This document shows, piece after piece, positions 49,588-58,660 of a DNA stretch of 64,000 nt; positions within the stretch are counted from its first letter, which is position 1; each line of letters begins with the position of its first letter. The position numbers and the translations under genes are program-made. The stretch is from Ahniella affigens. Lineage in GTDB: Bacteria > Pseudomonadota > Gammaproteobacteria > Xanthomonadales > Ahniellaceae. Under the pieces are notes generated by a model, which worked only from the letters and a program-made list of their open reading frames with translations, was not told where the DNA came from and ran no database searches. The DNA is taken from NCBI RefSeq assembly GCF_003015185.1, contig NZ_CP027860.1, forward strand, positions 3,286,001 through 3,350,000. Direction: 5' to 3'.

Positions 49588-51678
49588 TCAACCGCCGCTG
49601 CCAGTGGGTCGGTACGCAGCCATCGCGGCCACGTAACGATCAATGCCTTCCGCCACCGCCTCTTCGGCCTTTTCGTTTGCCGTCAGATTGGTGAAATCGA
49701 CTTTCTGACTGAGCTGCGGCCCGACGGGCTGTTTCGTGCGGACATCGACCGTCTTGATGGTCAGGTTGGCCGAGTACAGCGTGTCGGTCTGGCCGTAGTA
49801 GGTCAACGGCGTCGAGCCGAGTTCTTCGGCGCGAATGATGGTGACCGCACGAACACCATTCTCACGCGCCAGAATTCCGAGCAAGCGCGGAATGTCCGGG
49901 CGCCCGCTTTCGATGATGCGGTCAACGCCATCGATCAGTTCTTCATCGGCGACGAGGAATCCGCGTTCATTGAGCGCATCCTCCAGCGCCTTCTCAGCAG
50001 CCAGCGCCAAGCCACGATCACCCAGGCCGATTACCAGGATGCGCGGCGGGACGTTGGCAACCGGCGGCATCGCGGCGGCACGCAGCGCAGCCGCTGCAGC
50101 ACGCGGCGGGATATTGCGCTCACCCGACGCAATGGCGGCCTGAGCCTGCTCGATGCGCTGTTCGCGGCGACCCTCGGATTTCTCCGCGAGCTCAGCAAGC
50201 GCTTGGATGCCTGGCGCCGTGTCGTCGTACTCGTCCGACTCCACGTCGTCCTCAGCAGCGCCGGCATAACCCGTATGAGCCGTATCAGTGCCGTCGGGCG
50301 GCTCGGAACCCGCTTCTGCGGCGACCGAATTGCCCGCCATGGTCTTGCCATCGGCAATGATGTCGGAAGGCTTCAGCATGCCGTCGTTGGCGCCGGTCTC
50401 GGCAGACGGATCCGTCTCGGTGCCCGGTTCGTCGCCGACGGTGCCGTTGTTGGCAGTCGTATCGGCATTCTCATTGCCGGCATCAGTCAATCCCGTCAGC
50501 AAGCCGTTTGAACCGGTGTTGCCCGTGGCGGCAAGTTGCGCCTCCTGAAAACGATCCCAGACGAGCTTGACGCCAAACGCACCACCACCGAGCAAACCCA
50601 GCACGAGAATCGCGGCCACTGGCCAGATCCAGGCCGACGACGACTTTTGCGGCCGATCGAGTACCGATGGGCGTACCGACGCTGGCGGCGGCGGTTCGGG
50701 CAGCGGCGGATTGGTCATTGGCGTTGGCCGCGAAGCCGGCACGGGCGACGGCCGCGCGGACGGCATCGCAGCCATGGCTTCCACCGGTGTCTTCATGCCC
50801 GCAACGACCGTCGCTGCGGCGGTCGGAATCTTGGCTTTGGCCGTGATCGGGCCACCCTTCGCCACCAGCGGGTGCCGCTGCAGGTCTTCGATCAACTGGT
50901 GACAATCCTGGTACCGGTTTTCGGGTTCCTTGGCGACCATTTTCGTCAGAATGCGGGCGATTTCCGGGTCTACCTCGCCATTGAGCGCGCGGACATCCGG
51001 GATTTCGGCCCGCACCACCTCGAGCAGCAGACCCAGGGGCGATTCATCGGTAAATGGCATCCGACCGGTCAGCATTTCGAAGAACACAATGCCAAGCGAA
51101 AAGATGTCGGAGCGCAGGTCCACGACCTTGCCCAGGCAGACTTCTGGCGACAGGTAACCAGGCGTACCGACGAATTCGCCCGTCGCCGTGAGCTTCTTCG
51201 AGAAGTCATGCTGCGCGAGCGCAATACCAAAGTCGGCAATCTTGATGTTGCCGCGCGTCGTCAGCATCAGGTTGGCGGGCTTGATATCACGATGCACCAC
51301 GCCCTTGTCATGCGCCACGGCCAGCCCACTGGCGGTCTGGACGATCACTTTGGCGGCCTGTTCGGGCGTGAGTTTGACCTCTCGCTTCAAGAACGACGAG
51401 AGCGACTCGCCCTCCACGAACTCCATCGCGAAGAACGGCTGGCTCTGATCTTCGCCGATGAAGTAGATCTGGATGATATGCGCATCGTTGAGTTGCGCCA
51501 TGGACCGCGCCTCACGCAGAAAGCGCTCTTTGACGCTCTCGTCGTGCGACAACGATTCCGACAGCGTCTTGATGGCGACATAGCGGTTCAGGGCTGATTC
51601 GAAGCCCTTGTACACCACGCCCATCCCACCTCGACCCAGCTCACAGACCACTTCGTAATGACCGACCTGGCTCCGCAT
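49588..51678 (-). CDS. transmembrane serine/threonine protein kinase with a non-PASTA extracytoplasmic domain
   Basis: A 696-residue Hanks-type kinase. The glycine loop GRGGMG (15-20), K37, catalytic HRDIKPAN with D131 and the DFG at D149 are intact, so it should be active. After a Pro/Ala-rich juxtamembrane linker a single helix (about 350-370) crosses the membrane. An acidic low-complexity stalk and a C-terminal domain (about 553-696, opening PPRILVIGLGDRGLALAAEKALEDAL) follow. That domain recalls CsgG/FlgT/TolB-N-like alpha-beta folds, not PASTA repeats. ATG 51678 gives a kinase domain right at the N terminus. Linked to the downstream secreted protein. Confidence 0.9.
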   Translation of the reverse strand: MRSQVGHYEVVCELGRGGMGVVYKGFESALNRYVAIKTLSESLSHDESVKERFLREARSMAQLNDAHIIQIYFIGEDQSQPFFAMEFVEGESLSSFLKREVKLTPEQAAKVIVQTASGLAVAHDKGVVHRDIKPANLMLTTRGNIKIADFGIALAQHDFSKKLTATGEFVGTPGYLSPEVCLGKVVDLRSDIFSLGIVFFEMLTGRMPFTDESPLGLLLEVVRAEIPDVRALNGEVDPEIARILTKMVAKEPENRYQDCHQLIEDLQRHPLVAKGGPITAKAKIPTAAATVVAGMKTPVEAMAAMPSARPSPVPASRPTPMTNPPLPEPPPPASVRPSVLDRPQKSSSAWIWPVAAILVLGLLGGGAFGVKLVWDRFQEAQLAATGNTGSNGLLTGLTDAGNENADTTANNGTVGDEPGTETDPSAETGANDGMLKPSDIIADGKTMAGNSVAAEAGSEPPDGTDTAHTGYAGAAEDDVESDEYDDTAPGIQALAELAEKSEGRREQRIEQAQAAIASGERNIPPRAAAAALRAAAMPPVANVPPRILVIGLGDRGLALAAEKALEDALNERGFLVADEELIDGVDRIIESGRPDIPRLLGILARENGVRAVTIIRAEELGSTPLTYYGQTDTLYSANLTIKTVDVRTKQPVGPQLSQKVDFTNLTANEKAEEAVAEGIDRYVAAMAAYRPTGSGG

Positions 51679-52015
51679 GACCGTCTCCAAAAACGCGCTC
51701 GATGTATTGTGCCACCACCGCCGACCGAACACGCGAGTCGGCGTTGGCACCCCTTCTGAACGGTCGCGGCAGGGGGGCCTGCGACGCGCTCGAAAGGATC
51801 AGATTCAGGCCTTGAGTCTAGCATTCAAAGCTGAATCTTCCGGAAAGCCGCGATGTGCGCTTGATCACACTCAAACGTTGATCTGACGCGGCCTACGCGC
51901 AATCGCGTGAATTCCGTGCACCACTGGTCGGGAGTCTTTCCGCCGCTTGTCGCAGCCTTTGAAATCCATGCGCCGGCGCCTCGTGAGAACTCAATAGCAA
52001 CACGTCGCCGAGCTT
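51679..52015. other. upstream region of the kinase gene
   Basis: No gene visible. The only open frames are upstream extensions of the kinase frame or run into the tandem repeat. No clear promoter could be fixed. Confidence 0.4.
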
Positions 52016-52290
52016 GGGCGGGCCTTCAGGCTCGAATCGACCTTGCCGCAAGACGGGTCCCCCTTTGTGGGCGGGCCTTCAGGCTTGAACCAACCTTGCC
52101 GCAAGACGGGTTCCCCTTTGTGGGAGGCCCTTCAGGCCCGAATCAATCTGGCCGCAAGACTGGTTCCCCTTTGTGGGAGGGCCTTCAGGCCCGAATCAAT
52201 CTGGCCGCAAGACTGGTTCCCCTTTGTAAGAGGGCCTTCAGGCCCGAATCATCCTTGCCGCAAAATTGCTTCGCAGCTGAAGCCGCTCCA
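52016..52290 (+). repeat. 53-bp direct tandem repeat, about five units
   Basis: The core TTCAGG recurs at 52025, 52078, 52131, 52184 and 52237, an exact 53-bp period. Each unit reads GGGCCTTCAGGCCCGAATC, then a GGCCGCAAGAC block, then GGTTCCCCTTTGTGG with small changes. Units 3 to 5 are almost identical; the first two have drifted. The unit includes a small GGCCTTCAGGCC palindrome. A solo related unit is at 18900-18966. 53 is not a multiple of three, so the array is not coding. Confidence 0.88.
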
Positions 52291-52318
52291 ACAAAAACCT
52301 AGCGGGCCTTAGCCACAC

Positions 52319-52681
52319 TCAATCCCGCAGCAGACGCACCCAACCATCGACGACCTTGACGGGGAAGGGATGCAGCGACTGCCCACGGCAGGGGCCACCG
52401 ACGCACAACCCGGTATCCAGCGTGAACGCCGCCCCATGGGAGGCACAGATCACGTGCCCGTGCTCCATCAAAAACCGGTTCGGCGCCCAATCCAGGCGTC
52501 GCCCAGCATGCGGGCACTCGTTGTGGAATGCCTGCACGCGCTCGCCCAGCCGCGTCAGCAGCACGGACACGGGGCCCGTGCTTAAAGTCACCATGACTGC
52601 ATGCACACCACCATCGGGGATCATCGCCACCGGGCATAAGCCTGCCTGCGATTCGCCTTCATTCGTTTGCAAATCGTTCAT
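52319..52681 (-). CDS. Rieske [2Fe-2S] domain protein
   Basis: A 120-residue single Rieske domain. The cluster ligands are C56 and H58 (NECPHAGRRL) and C79 and H82 (ICASHGAAF). No transmembrane anchor, so it is a soluble ferredoxin-like carrier and not the bc1 subunit. It resembles the small NirD- or BphF-like proteins that feed oxygenases. No oxygenase is adjacent. ATG 52681 is used; the codon before it (GTG) is an alternative. Confidence 0.85.
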   Translation of the reverse strand: MNDLQTNEGESQAGLCPVAMIPDGGVHAVMVTLSTGPVSVLLTRLGERVQAFHNECPHAGRRLDWAPNRFLMEHGHVICASHGAAFTLDTGLCVGGPCRGQSLHPFPVKVVDGWVRLLRD

Positions 52682-52920
52682 CACCGCACAGTCAGTTCGT
52701 CAGAGAATGCGGATCATATTGGTGGCATTGCAGGCAACGCCAGTCGGCCGGAGGTCCGGACCGACAATCGATTCAGGAAGACCGAGGCGACTTGCGATTC
52801 ACCAATCTGGCGGAACCAGCCGACACGATGTCGGAACTTGCACCCGCCACCACGATCCAAAGATGGGACGCTTACCCGATGGCGTCCCAACCACGCTGGC
52901 ACCAGGAAGGAGCAGCAAAC

Positions 52921-53223
52921 ATGTCACACCGCAGTCCGCTGGAAGGGTTTTCATTGTTCGACGCCCTGTTTCGTCTGCTGAAGTTCGTCGTGATAGGCGG
53001 CGTGGTATTGCTCGCCTTCGTGTTCACGAGCTTCGTCGGTCTCGGCCTGCTGCTCGGCTGGTTTGCATTCCGTCTGATCCGCCGCTGGCGCGCGCCCGCA
53101 AAGCCGGTGCATGGTCCGCAAGTGTTCGAAGGCGAGTTTGAGGTTGTGCGTCGCCCGACCGTGCCGCGCGCGCTGAACGACCTTGACTGGCCGCGACCGT
53201 TCGATTCCACCCGGCCAAGCTGA
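52921..53223 (+). CDS. small single-span membrane protein
   Basis: A 100-residue protein of unknown function. A long hydrophobic stretch (about residues 16-45, LLKFVVIGGVVLLAFVFTSF onward) is followed by a basic segment (RLIRRWRAPAKP) and a C-terminal tail ending DWPRPFDSTRPS. ATG 52921 has an excellent GGAAGGAGC ribosome-binding site, so it is very likely a real gene although short. It is nine bases upstream of the exporter gene and probably co-transcribed. Confidence 0.7.
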   Translation: MSHRSPLEGFSLFDALFRLLKFVVIGGVVLLAFVFTSFVGLGLLLGWFAFRLIRRWRAPAKPVHGPQVFEGEFEVVRRPTVPRALNDLDWPRPFDSTRPS

Positions 53224-53231
53224 GTGACGCA

Positions 53232-54164
53232 ATGAGTGTGGCAGTGACCGACCCGGCCGTGGTTCCGGCCGAGCGAAATTGGCGGCTGGTCCTGGTCCTG
53301 TTTACGCTCTATATCGTTTGGGGCTCGACTTACCTCGGCATGAAGCTGGCATTGCCCGGCTTTACCCCATACGCCCTCGCCACCTTTCGCTTGATGGTCG
53401 CTGCCAGCCTGCTCGGCGGATGGCTCTGGTGGCACGGGGCGCGTTGGCCAACGGCCCGCCAATGGCGCCACTGCGCGCTTGTTGCGTTTTTTCTGTTGGT
53501 CATCGGCAATGGGCTCGTCACGGTTGGCATGGAACTCGGCGTCTCGTCAGGTGTTGCGGCCATTGCGGTCGCCTGCATGCCCTTGTTTGCAGCGCTGTTT
53601 GCCGGCATATTTGGCAAGTGGCCACAAGGGGGCGACTGGCTGGGACTTGGCATCGGTTTTATCGGCGTCCTGCTGCTGAACCTCGGCGGCGATCTGAGCG
53701 CGAATCCTTGGGCAGCGCTGCTGCTGCTGCTCGCACCGGCCGGCTGGGCATTTGGTTCGGTCATTGGCAAGCGCCTGGATTTGCCCGAACCCATCACCGC
53801 GTCGGCGACGCAAATGGTCTGCGCCTTGCCGATGATGGCCTTGGTCACCGTGCTGCGTGGCGAAACCTGGATTCGTCCGGGGCTCGACTGGGTCTCAGTC
53901 AGTGCCCTGCTCTATCTCGCGGTGTTCGGCTCCGTCATCGGACTCAGTGCCTACGCCTATGCGCTGCACCATACGCGGCCAGCATTGGCAACCAGCTACG
54001 CCTACATCAATCCGCCCGTGGCGGTGATCTTTGGCGTGCTATTCCTCAGTGAATCATTTCATGCGTTCGATTTGATTGGCATGGCAGTCATCTTGCTCGG
54101 CGTCGCGCTGATTACGCTCCGTCGACAAGCACCGCTGCCCAAGCCGGAACCGGAAATCAGCTAA
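53232..54164 (+). CDS. EamA/DMT family exporter, YedA-like
   Basis: A 310-residue permease with ten hydrophobic helices in two EamA halves. YIVWGSTYLGMKLALPGF in the first half, LGIGFIGVLLLNLGGDLSANPWA in the middle and PALATSYAYINPPVAVIFG in the second closely resemble E. coli YedA, an uncharacterised drug/metabolite transporter. Substrate not known. The TAA stop (54162-54164) lies in the left end of a degraded palindromic element, the third gene in this window to end inside that element. Confidence 0.88.
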   Translation: MSVAVTDPAVVPAERNWRLVLVLFTLYIVWGSTYLGMKLALPGFTPYALATFRLMVAASLLGGWLWWHGARWPTARQWRHCALVAFFLLVIGNGLVTVGMELGVSSGVAAIAVACMPLFAALFAGIFGKWPQGGDWLGLGIGFIGVLLLNLGGDLSANPWAALLLLLAPAGWAFGSVIGKRLDLPEPITASATQMVCALPMMALVTVLRGETWIRPGLDWVSVSALLYLAVFGSVIGLSAYAYALHHTRPALATSYAYINPPVAVIFGVLFLSESFHAFDLIGMAVILLGVALITLRRQAPLPKPEPEIS

Positions 54165-54236
54165 GCAGGATCTGTGTAGGTCCGCCCTGGACTGTCAGAC
54201 CCGCATCGACTCTGAACTTGTTCAGCGCCTCCCTGA
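54161..54236 (+). repeat. degraded short copy of the TA-flanked palindromic element
   Basis: Begins CTAAGCAGGATCTG and includes AGGTCCGCCCTGGACTGTCA, CAGACCCGCATCGACTCTGA and ACTTGTTCAGCGCCTCCCTG. It retains the outer hairpins A and E in mutated form and lacks the middle three. The left TA falls in the stop codon of the exporter gene; the right TA has become TG. Confidence 0.75.
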
Positions 54237-54342
54237 CACGTCCTGTTCGCGCTTGAATCCGCACGCCAATTCCGCGGCCCAGCGGTAGGCAAACCGCGCC
54301 GAGCCTGCTATCCATGCGCGACCGTTTCGCTCCGAGGTCACC

Positions 54343-57342
54343 ATGCGCACATTGCTCTGCTCGCTCGCCCTGGTCAGCAGCCTGGTCGGTGCCGCTGTTC
54401 CGGAAGACTCCCTCAATGACCTCGATTGGCGCCTCATCGGGCCGTTTCGGGCCGGCTGGAGCACGGTCGCAGTGGGCGTACCGACTGAACCCGGTCGCTA
54501 TTACTTCGGGGCTGCGGGTGGCGGTGTCTGGACGAGCTCGGACTATGGCCACAACTGGCAGCCCATCTTTGATCAGGGCGCGCCCTCGATCGGCGCGCTG
54601 GCGGTCGCACACAGCAATCCGAAGGTGCTCTATGTCGGGACCGGCCAGCCGCAGGCGCGCTACGACGTCGCCGCTGGCAATGGTGTCTGGCGCTCGGATG
54701 ACGCGGGTCAACACTGGCAGCACCTCGGCCTGACCGATACCCGACATATCGGCGAAATCTGGGTGCATCCAGAGCGGCCCGATACGGTGCTCGTTGCAGC
54801 CCTTGGGCCCTACTACGCCGATAGTCCAGACCGCGGCGTGTATCGAAGTACCGATGGCGGTCGCCATTGGACGCACACCCTGAAGCTCGACGCAGCATCC
54901 GGCGCGGTCGATTTGGGGGCTGACCCAACCAACCCAGATATCGTGTTTGCGGCGACTTGGACCGCCCGCAACTACCCGTGGATGAGCTACTTCACGCCGA
55001 TGTATGGCGAAGGCAGCGGGCTCTACCGCAGTACCGACGGCGGGCAGCATTGGACCCGCGTGCAAGGCGAAGGGTGGCCCGACGGCCCACTCGGGCGCGT
55101 GGGCATTAGTGTCACTCATTGGCAAGGCCAGACGCGCGTCTACGCGCTGATCGATCACAATGTGCATGGCGGCCTGTACCGCTCGGATGACGGCGGCCAG
55201 CATTGGCAAGTGGTGCAGGCCGACCCGAGCCTGACCACCCGCTACTTCGCGCGCGTGACCGCGCACCCGACCGACCCCGACCAAGTGTTCGTCATGGGGC
55301 GCTCGATGAAAGTCTCGAAGGACGCTGGCAAGACCCTGACGATCTTCCGCGGCTCACCCGGAGGCGATGACTATCACGACCTCTGGATCGACCCGAGCGC
55401 CCCGTCGCGCATGATCGCCGCGAGTGACCAGGGCACGATCGTCAGTACGAATGGTGGCCAGAGCTGGAGCGACTGGTACAACCAGCCCACCGGCCAGTTC
55501 TACTGTCTGCACGTCGATCAGCAGTTTCCGTATCGACTCTTCGCCGGGCAGCAGGACAACGGCTCGGTGGCGATCAAAAGCCGCTCGGATTTCGGTGCGA
55601 TCAGTTTTCGTGACTGGATGCCCGCTGGCGCCGATGAGCGCGATTGCGTGGTGCCAGACCCGGATGATCCAAACGTACTGTACGGCAGTGGCTTGGGTGG
55701 TCGCGTGAGCCGCTTTGATGCCCGCACGGGCGACGTGCAGAACATCACGCCGCTGCTGGTCAACACCTATGGCCGCGATCCGCGCACGATTGATCAGCGC
55801 TTTAGTTGGATCACGCCGCTGACGATCTCGCCGGTAGCGCCGCACGCGCTCTATCTCGGCTCACAATCCGTCTATCGAAGCGTGGATCGCGGCGCGACGT
55901 GGCAACCGATCAGCGCTGATCTGACGGGACGCAGCGAGACCGCCGAAACGTGCCAGGGCGATCTCCCGCAAAGCCGTGCGCGGGCCTGTGGCTTTGGCGT
56001 GATTTTCAACATCGCGCCATCGCCGTTAAACGCTGACGAACTCTGGGTTGGTACGGATTCGGGTCTGATTCAACGCACGCGCGATGGCGGCAAGACATGG
56101 CAGAATCTGACGCCTGGCATCCTGCCGGAATGGGGTTTGGTCGCGCGCATCGACCCATCGCCACTGAATGCCGAGCACGCCTATGTGGCGGTCGATTTGC
56201 ATCGGATGAACCGCTTCGAACCGATGTTTCTTCGCACCAGCGATGGCGGCAAGACCTGGACGAACATCTCGGACGGCATTCCGAAGAACGAATTCAGCGC
56301 CGTCATTCGTGCCGACGTGAAGCAACCAGGTTTGCTCTATGCCGGCACGGATCGCAGTGTCTACGTGTCGTTCGACGACGGCGCCCATTGGCAGCCGCTG
56401 GCACAAAGTCTGCCGGTCGCCTGGGTGCGTGATCTGCGCGTGGTCGGCAATGATCTGGCCATTGCGACCCAGGGCCGTGCGCTGTGGATTCTGGACAACG
56501 TCGAGCGGCTTCGTGCCTTGGCCCAATCGGTTCCGACATCGCCAACGCTGTTTCCGGTCGCCGATACCTGGCGCCTCCGCAAAAGTCAGAACAAGGACAC
56601 GCCGCTCGCCGCCGAGATTCCACTCGGCAAGAACCCACCGACAGGCGCGATCATCGAGTACTACCTGCCTGAGTCTGGCGACGCGTTGTCGCTCCGCGTC
56701 AAGGATGCTGCCGGAACCGTCATCTTTGAACGGAGCAGCGAGGCAACCCCAGAAGCAGTACCCGCCGAGCAGTACTTCTCAGATCTTTATCGCAAGCCCG
56801 AGCAAGCCTTGCCCAACACACGTGGCAGTCATCGCGTGATCTGGAATCTGCGCCATCCGCGACCGTTGGCCACCGCCTACGAGTATTCGATTGCCGCGAC
56901 CGCAGGTGTCGAGACCTCGGCCCTGCCCGAAGGTCCGCTTGCGTTGCCTGGACGCTATACGGTCGAACTCCTCTTGGCTGGAAAAACCGAGCGTCAGTCA
57001 TTCGAGGTCAAACTCGATCCGCGCCTCAACTTGGCGCCGGCGCAATTGCAGCACATCCTCGATTTCAACCTGGAACTGGCCACCGTGTTGAAACAACTGA
57101 CCAGCAGCATTGGCAAGACGGAAGCCGCACTGAGCGCGCTGGCGAGCCGGACCGATGCGGCCGCCGAAACAGAGCGCGCCGCGCTGCAGGCACAATTGGA
57201 CGGCGACCCGAAGCGACGCGGTCTCCATAGCTGGATGGAGGTGCTGTCTGGCATGGCGACCGATGCGGAGAGTGCTGAGCGCGAACCAACTGCAGCGCAG
57301 CAGCAACTGCTGACTCAGGCCAAGACTGCTATCGCGCACTGA
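54343..57342 (+). CDS. large secreted BNR/sortilin-type beta-propeller protein
   Basis: A 999-residue protein with an N-terminal signal peptide (MRTLLCSLALVSSLVGA). About ten Asp-box motifs of the form S-x-D-x-G-x-x-W are spread through the first 700 residues (for example SSDYGHNW, STDGGRHW, SDDGGQHW, TRDGGKTW, SFDDGAHW). The pattern matches the Vps10/sortilin-type ten-bladed propeller found in bacterial BNR-repeat proteins. The last 250 residues form a separate Ig-like and helical region ending in a coiled coil. Often annotated as glycosyl hydrolase, but no catalytic residues are evident; a binding or scaffolding role is as likely. Confidence 0.82.
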   Translation: MRTLLCSLALVSSLVGAAVPEDSLNDLDWRLIGPFRAGWSTVAVGVPTEPGRYYFGAAGGGVWTSSDYGHNWQPIFDQGAPSIGALAVAHSNPKVLYVGTGQPQARYDVAAGNGVWRSDDAGQHWQHLGLTDTRHIGEIWVHPERPDTVLVAALGPYYADSPDRGVYRSTDGGRHWTHTLKLDAASGAVDLGADPTNPDIVFAATWTARNYPWMSYFTPMYGEGSGLYRSTDGGQHWTRVQGEGWPDGPLGRVGISVTHWQGQTRVYALIDHNVHGGLYRSDDGGQHWQVVQADPSLTTRYFARVTAHPTDPDQVFVMGRSMKVSKDAGKTLTIFRGSPGGDDYHDLWIDPSAPSRMIAASDQGTIVSTNGGQSWSDWYNQPTGQFYCLHVDQQFPYRLFAGQQDNGSVAIKSRSDFGAISFRDWMPAGADERDCVVPDPDDPNVLYGSGLGGRVSRFDARTGDVQNITPLLVNTYGRDPRTIDQRFSWITPLTISPVAPHALYLGSQSVYRSVDRGATWQPISADLTGRSETAETCQGDLPQSRARACGFGVIFNIAPSPLNADELWVGTDSGLIQRTRDGGKTWQNLTPGILPEWGLVARIDPSPLNAEHAYVAVDLHRMNRFEPMFLRTSDGGKTWTNISDGIPKNEFSAVIRADVKQPGLLYAGTDRSVYVSFDDGAHWQPLAQSLPVAWVRDLRVVGNDLAIATQGRALWILDNVERLRALAQSVPTSPTLFPVADTWRLRKSQNKDTPLAAEIPLGKNPPTGAIIEYYLPESGDALSLRVKDAAGTVIFERSSEATPEAVPAEQYFSDLYRKPEQALPNTRGSHRVIWNLRHPRPLATAYEYSIAATAGVETSALPEGPLALPGRYTVELLLAGKTERQSFEVKLDPRLNLAPAQLQHILDFNLELATVLKQLTSSIGKTEAALSALASRTDAAAETERAALQAQLDGDPKRRGLHSWMEVLSGMATDAESAEREPTAAQQQLLTQAKTAIAH

Positions 57343-57380
57343 CAATCCAGGCATAATCCGGTCTTTTAGCGAGAGTGAAT

Positions 57381-58652
57381 ATGGCCCCTTCCCAGCAAGC
57401 AGCGCCCTCAAGTGGTAGTCGTCTGACGATCTGGATCATCGTCGCCCTAGTGCTTGGCATCGGGACTGGCTTGATCCTGAACAAGAATGGTTGGTACGGG
57501 CCAGGGCTGGGTCAGGGGCTGGGCTTGATGACCACGATATTCCTTCGCCTGATCAAGATGATCATCTCGCCGTTGGTGTTCGCCACGCTCGTCGTTGGTA
57601 TCGCACGCATGGGCGACATGCAGACGGTCGGTCGTGTCGGACTCAAGGCTATGGTCTGGTTCGTCACGGCCTCATTCATATCGCTGCTGCTGGGTCTGGT
57701 TCTAGTCAACCTGTTGAAGCCGGGCGTCGGGATTACGCTTGATGACACGCATGCAGCCAGCGGCGTTGCTGCGGCCAGCATGAGTCTGACCGAGTTCGTC
57801 AACCATCTGGTGCCAACAAGCTTGCTGGACGCGATGGCCAAGAACGAGATCTTGCAGATTGTTGTGTTCTCGATCTTCTTCGGCCTAGCCTGTTCGAGTC
57901 TCGGCGAAAAGTCCAAAGCGGTCGTGGATGTGCTCGACAGCGTTGGTCACGCCATGTTGAAAGTGACAATGATGGTCATGTGGTTCGCGCCGTTTGCGGT
58001 GTTTGCTGCAGTCACCGATATCGTTGCCAAACTTGGAGCGGACATTCTCCAGAAGTACGGAATCTTCATGGTCGAGTTCTACCTTGGCATCGCGCTGCTT
58101 TGGTTGATTCTTTTCGCCGCCTGCACGTTGGTAATTAGAAAGCGCACCGCAAGGCTTTTCAGCCTGATTCGTGAACCCATTCTGCTAGCGTTTTCCACCG
58201 CCTCCAGCGAATCGGCCTATCCAAAAACTTTGGCGCAATTAGAGAAATTCGGCTGCAGCAACCGTGTCGCATCATTTGTCTTGCCGCTCGGCTATTCATT
58301 CAACCTCGACGGCTCGATGATGTACTGCACCTTTGCCACGGTATTTATTGCGCAGGCCTATGGCATCGAGCTGAGCTGGAGCCAGCAGGCCACCATGCTC
58401 CTGATCCTGATGGTGACCTCGAAAGGCATGGCCGGCGTTCCACGCGCGTCGCTGGTTGTCATCGCCGCGACACTGGCGCAGTTCAATATTCCAGAAGCAG
58501 GGTTGCTGCTACTCCTCGGTGTTGATCATTTCCTCGACATGGGCCGCTCGGCGACCAATGTGGTTGGCAACAGTGTGGCCACGGCGGTCGTTTCGAAATG
58601 GGAAGGCCAACTCCGCGACGAACAACCTGACGAACCGAAGACCGCCAGCTGA
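57381..58652 (+). CDS. dicarboxylate/amino acid:cation symporter (DAACS)
   Basis: A 423-residue symporter of the GltP/DctA family for glutamate, aspartate or C4-dicarboxylates. Features are the membrane segments opening IWIIVALVLGIGTGLIL, the re-entrant serine-rich loop FSTASSESAYPKTL (HP1), the NLDGSMMYC segment of TM7 and the HP2-like MAGVPRASLVV. The substrate-defining TM8 has DHFLDMGRSATNVVGN. ATG 57381 is preferred to the GTG two codons earlier. phoD follows after eight bases. Glutamate and dicarboxylate types cannot be told apart with confidence here. Confidence 0.9.
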   Translation: MAPSQQAAPSSGSRLTIWIIVALVLGIGTGLILNKNGWYGPGLGQGLGLMTTIFLRLIKMIISPLVFATLVVGIARMGDMQTVGRVGLKAMVWFVTASFISLLLGLVLVNLLKPGVGITLDDTHAASGVAAASMSLTEFVNHLVPTSLLDAMAKNEILQIVVFSIFFGLACSSLGEKSKAVVDVLDSVGHAMLKVTMMVMWFAPFAVFAAVTDIVAKLGADILQKYGIFMVEFYLGIALLWLILFAACTLVIRKRTARLFSLIREPILLAFSTASSESAYPKTLAQLEKFGCSNRVASFVLPLGYSFNLDGSMMYCTFATVFIAQAYGIELSWSQQATMLLILMVTSKGMAGVPRASLVVIAATLAQFNIPEAGLLLLLGVDHFLDMGRSATNVVGNSVATAVVSKWEGQLRDEQPDEPKTAS

Positions 58653-58660
58653 GGTCGACC

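Noticed and set aside
52016-52290. Tandem array considered as a CRISPR
   Set aside because: Units are contiguous direct repeats without unique spacers, and no cas gene is present.
51907-52302. 131-codon open frame across the 53-bp repeats
   Set aside because: The repeat period is not a multiple of three, so the frame reads each unit differently, and there is no ribosome-binding site or recognisable product.
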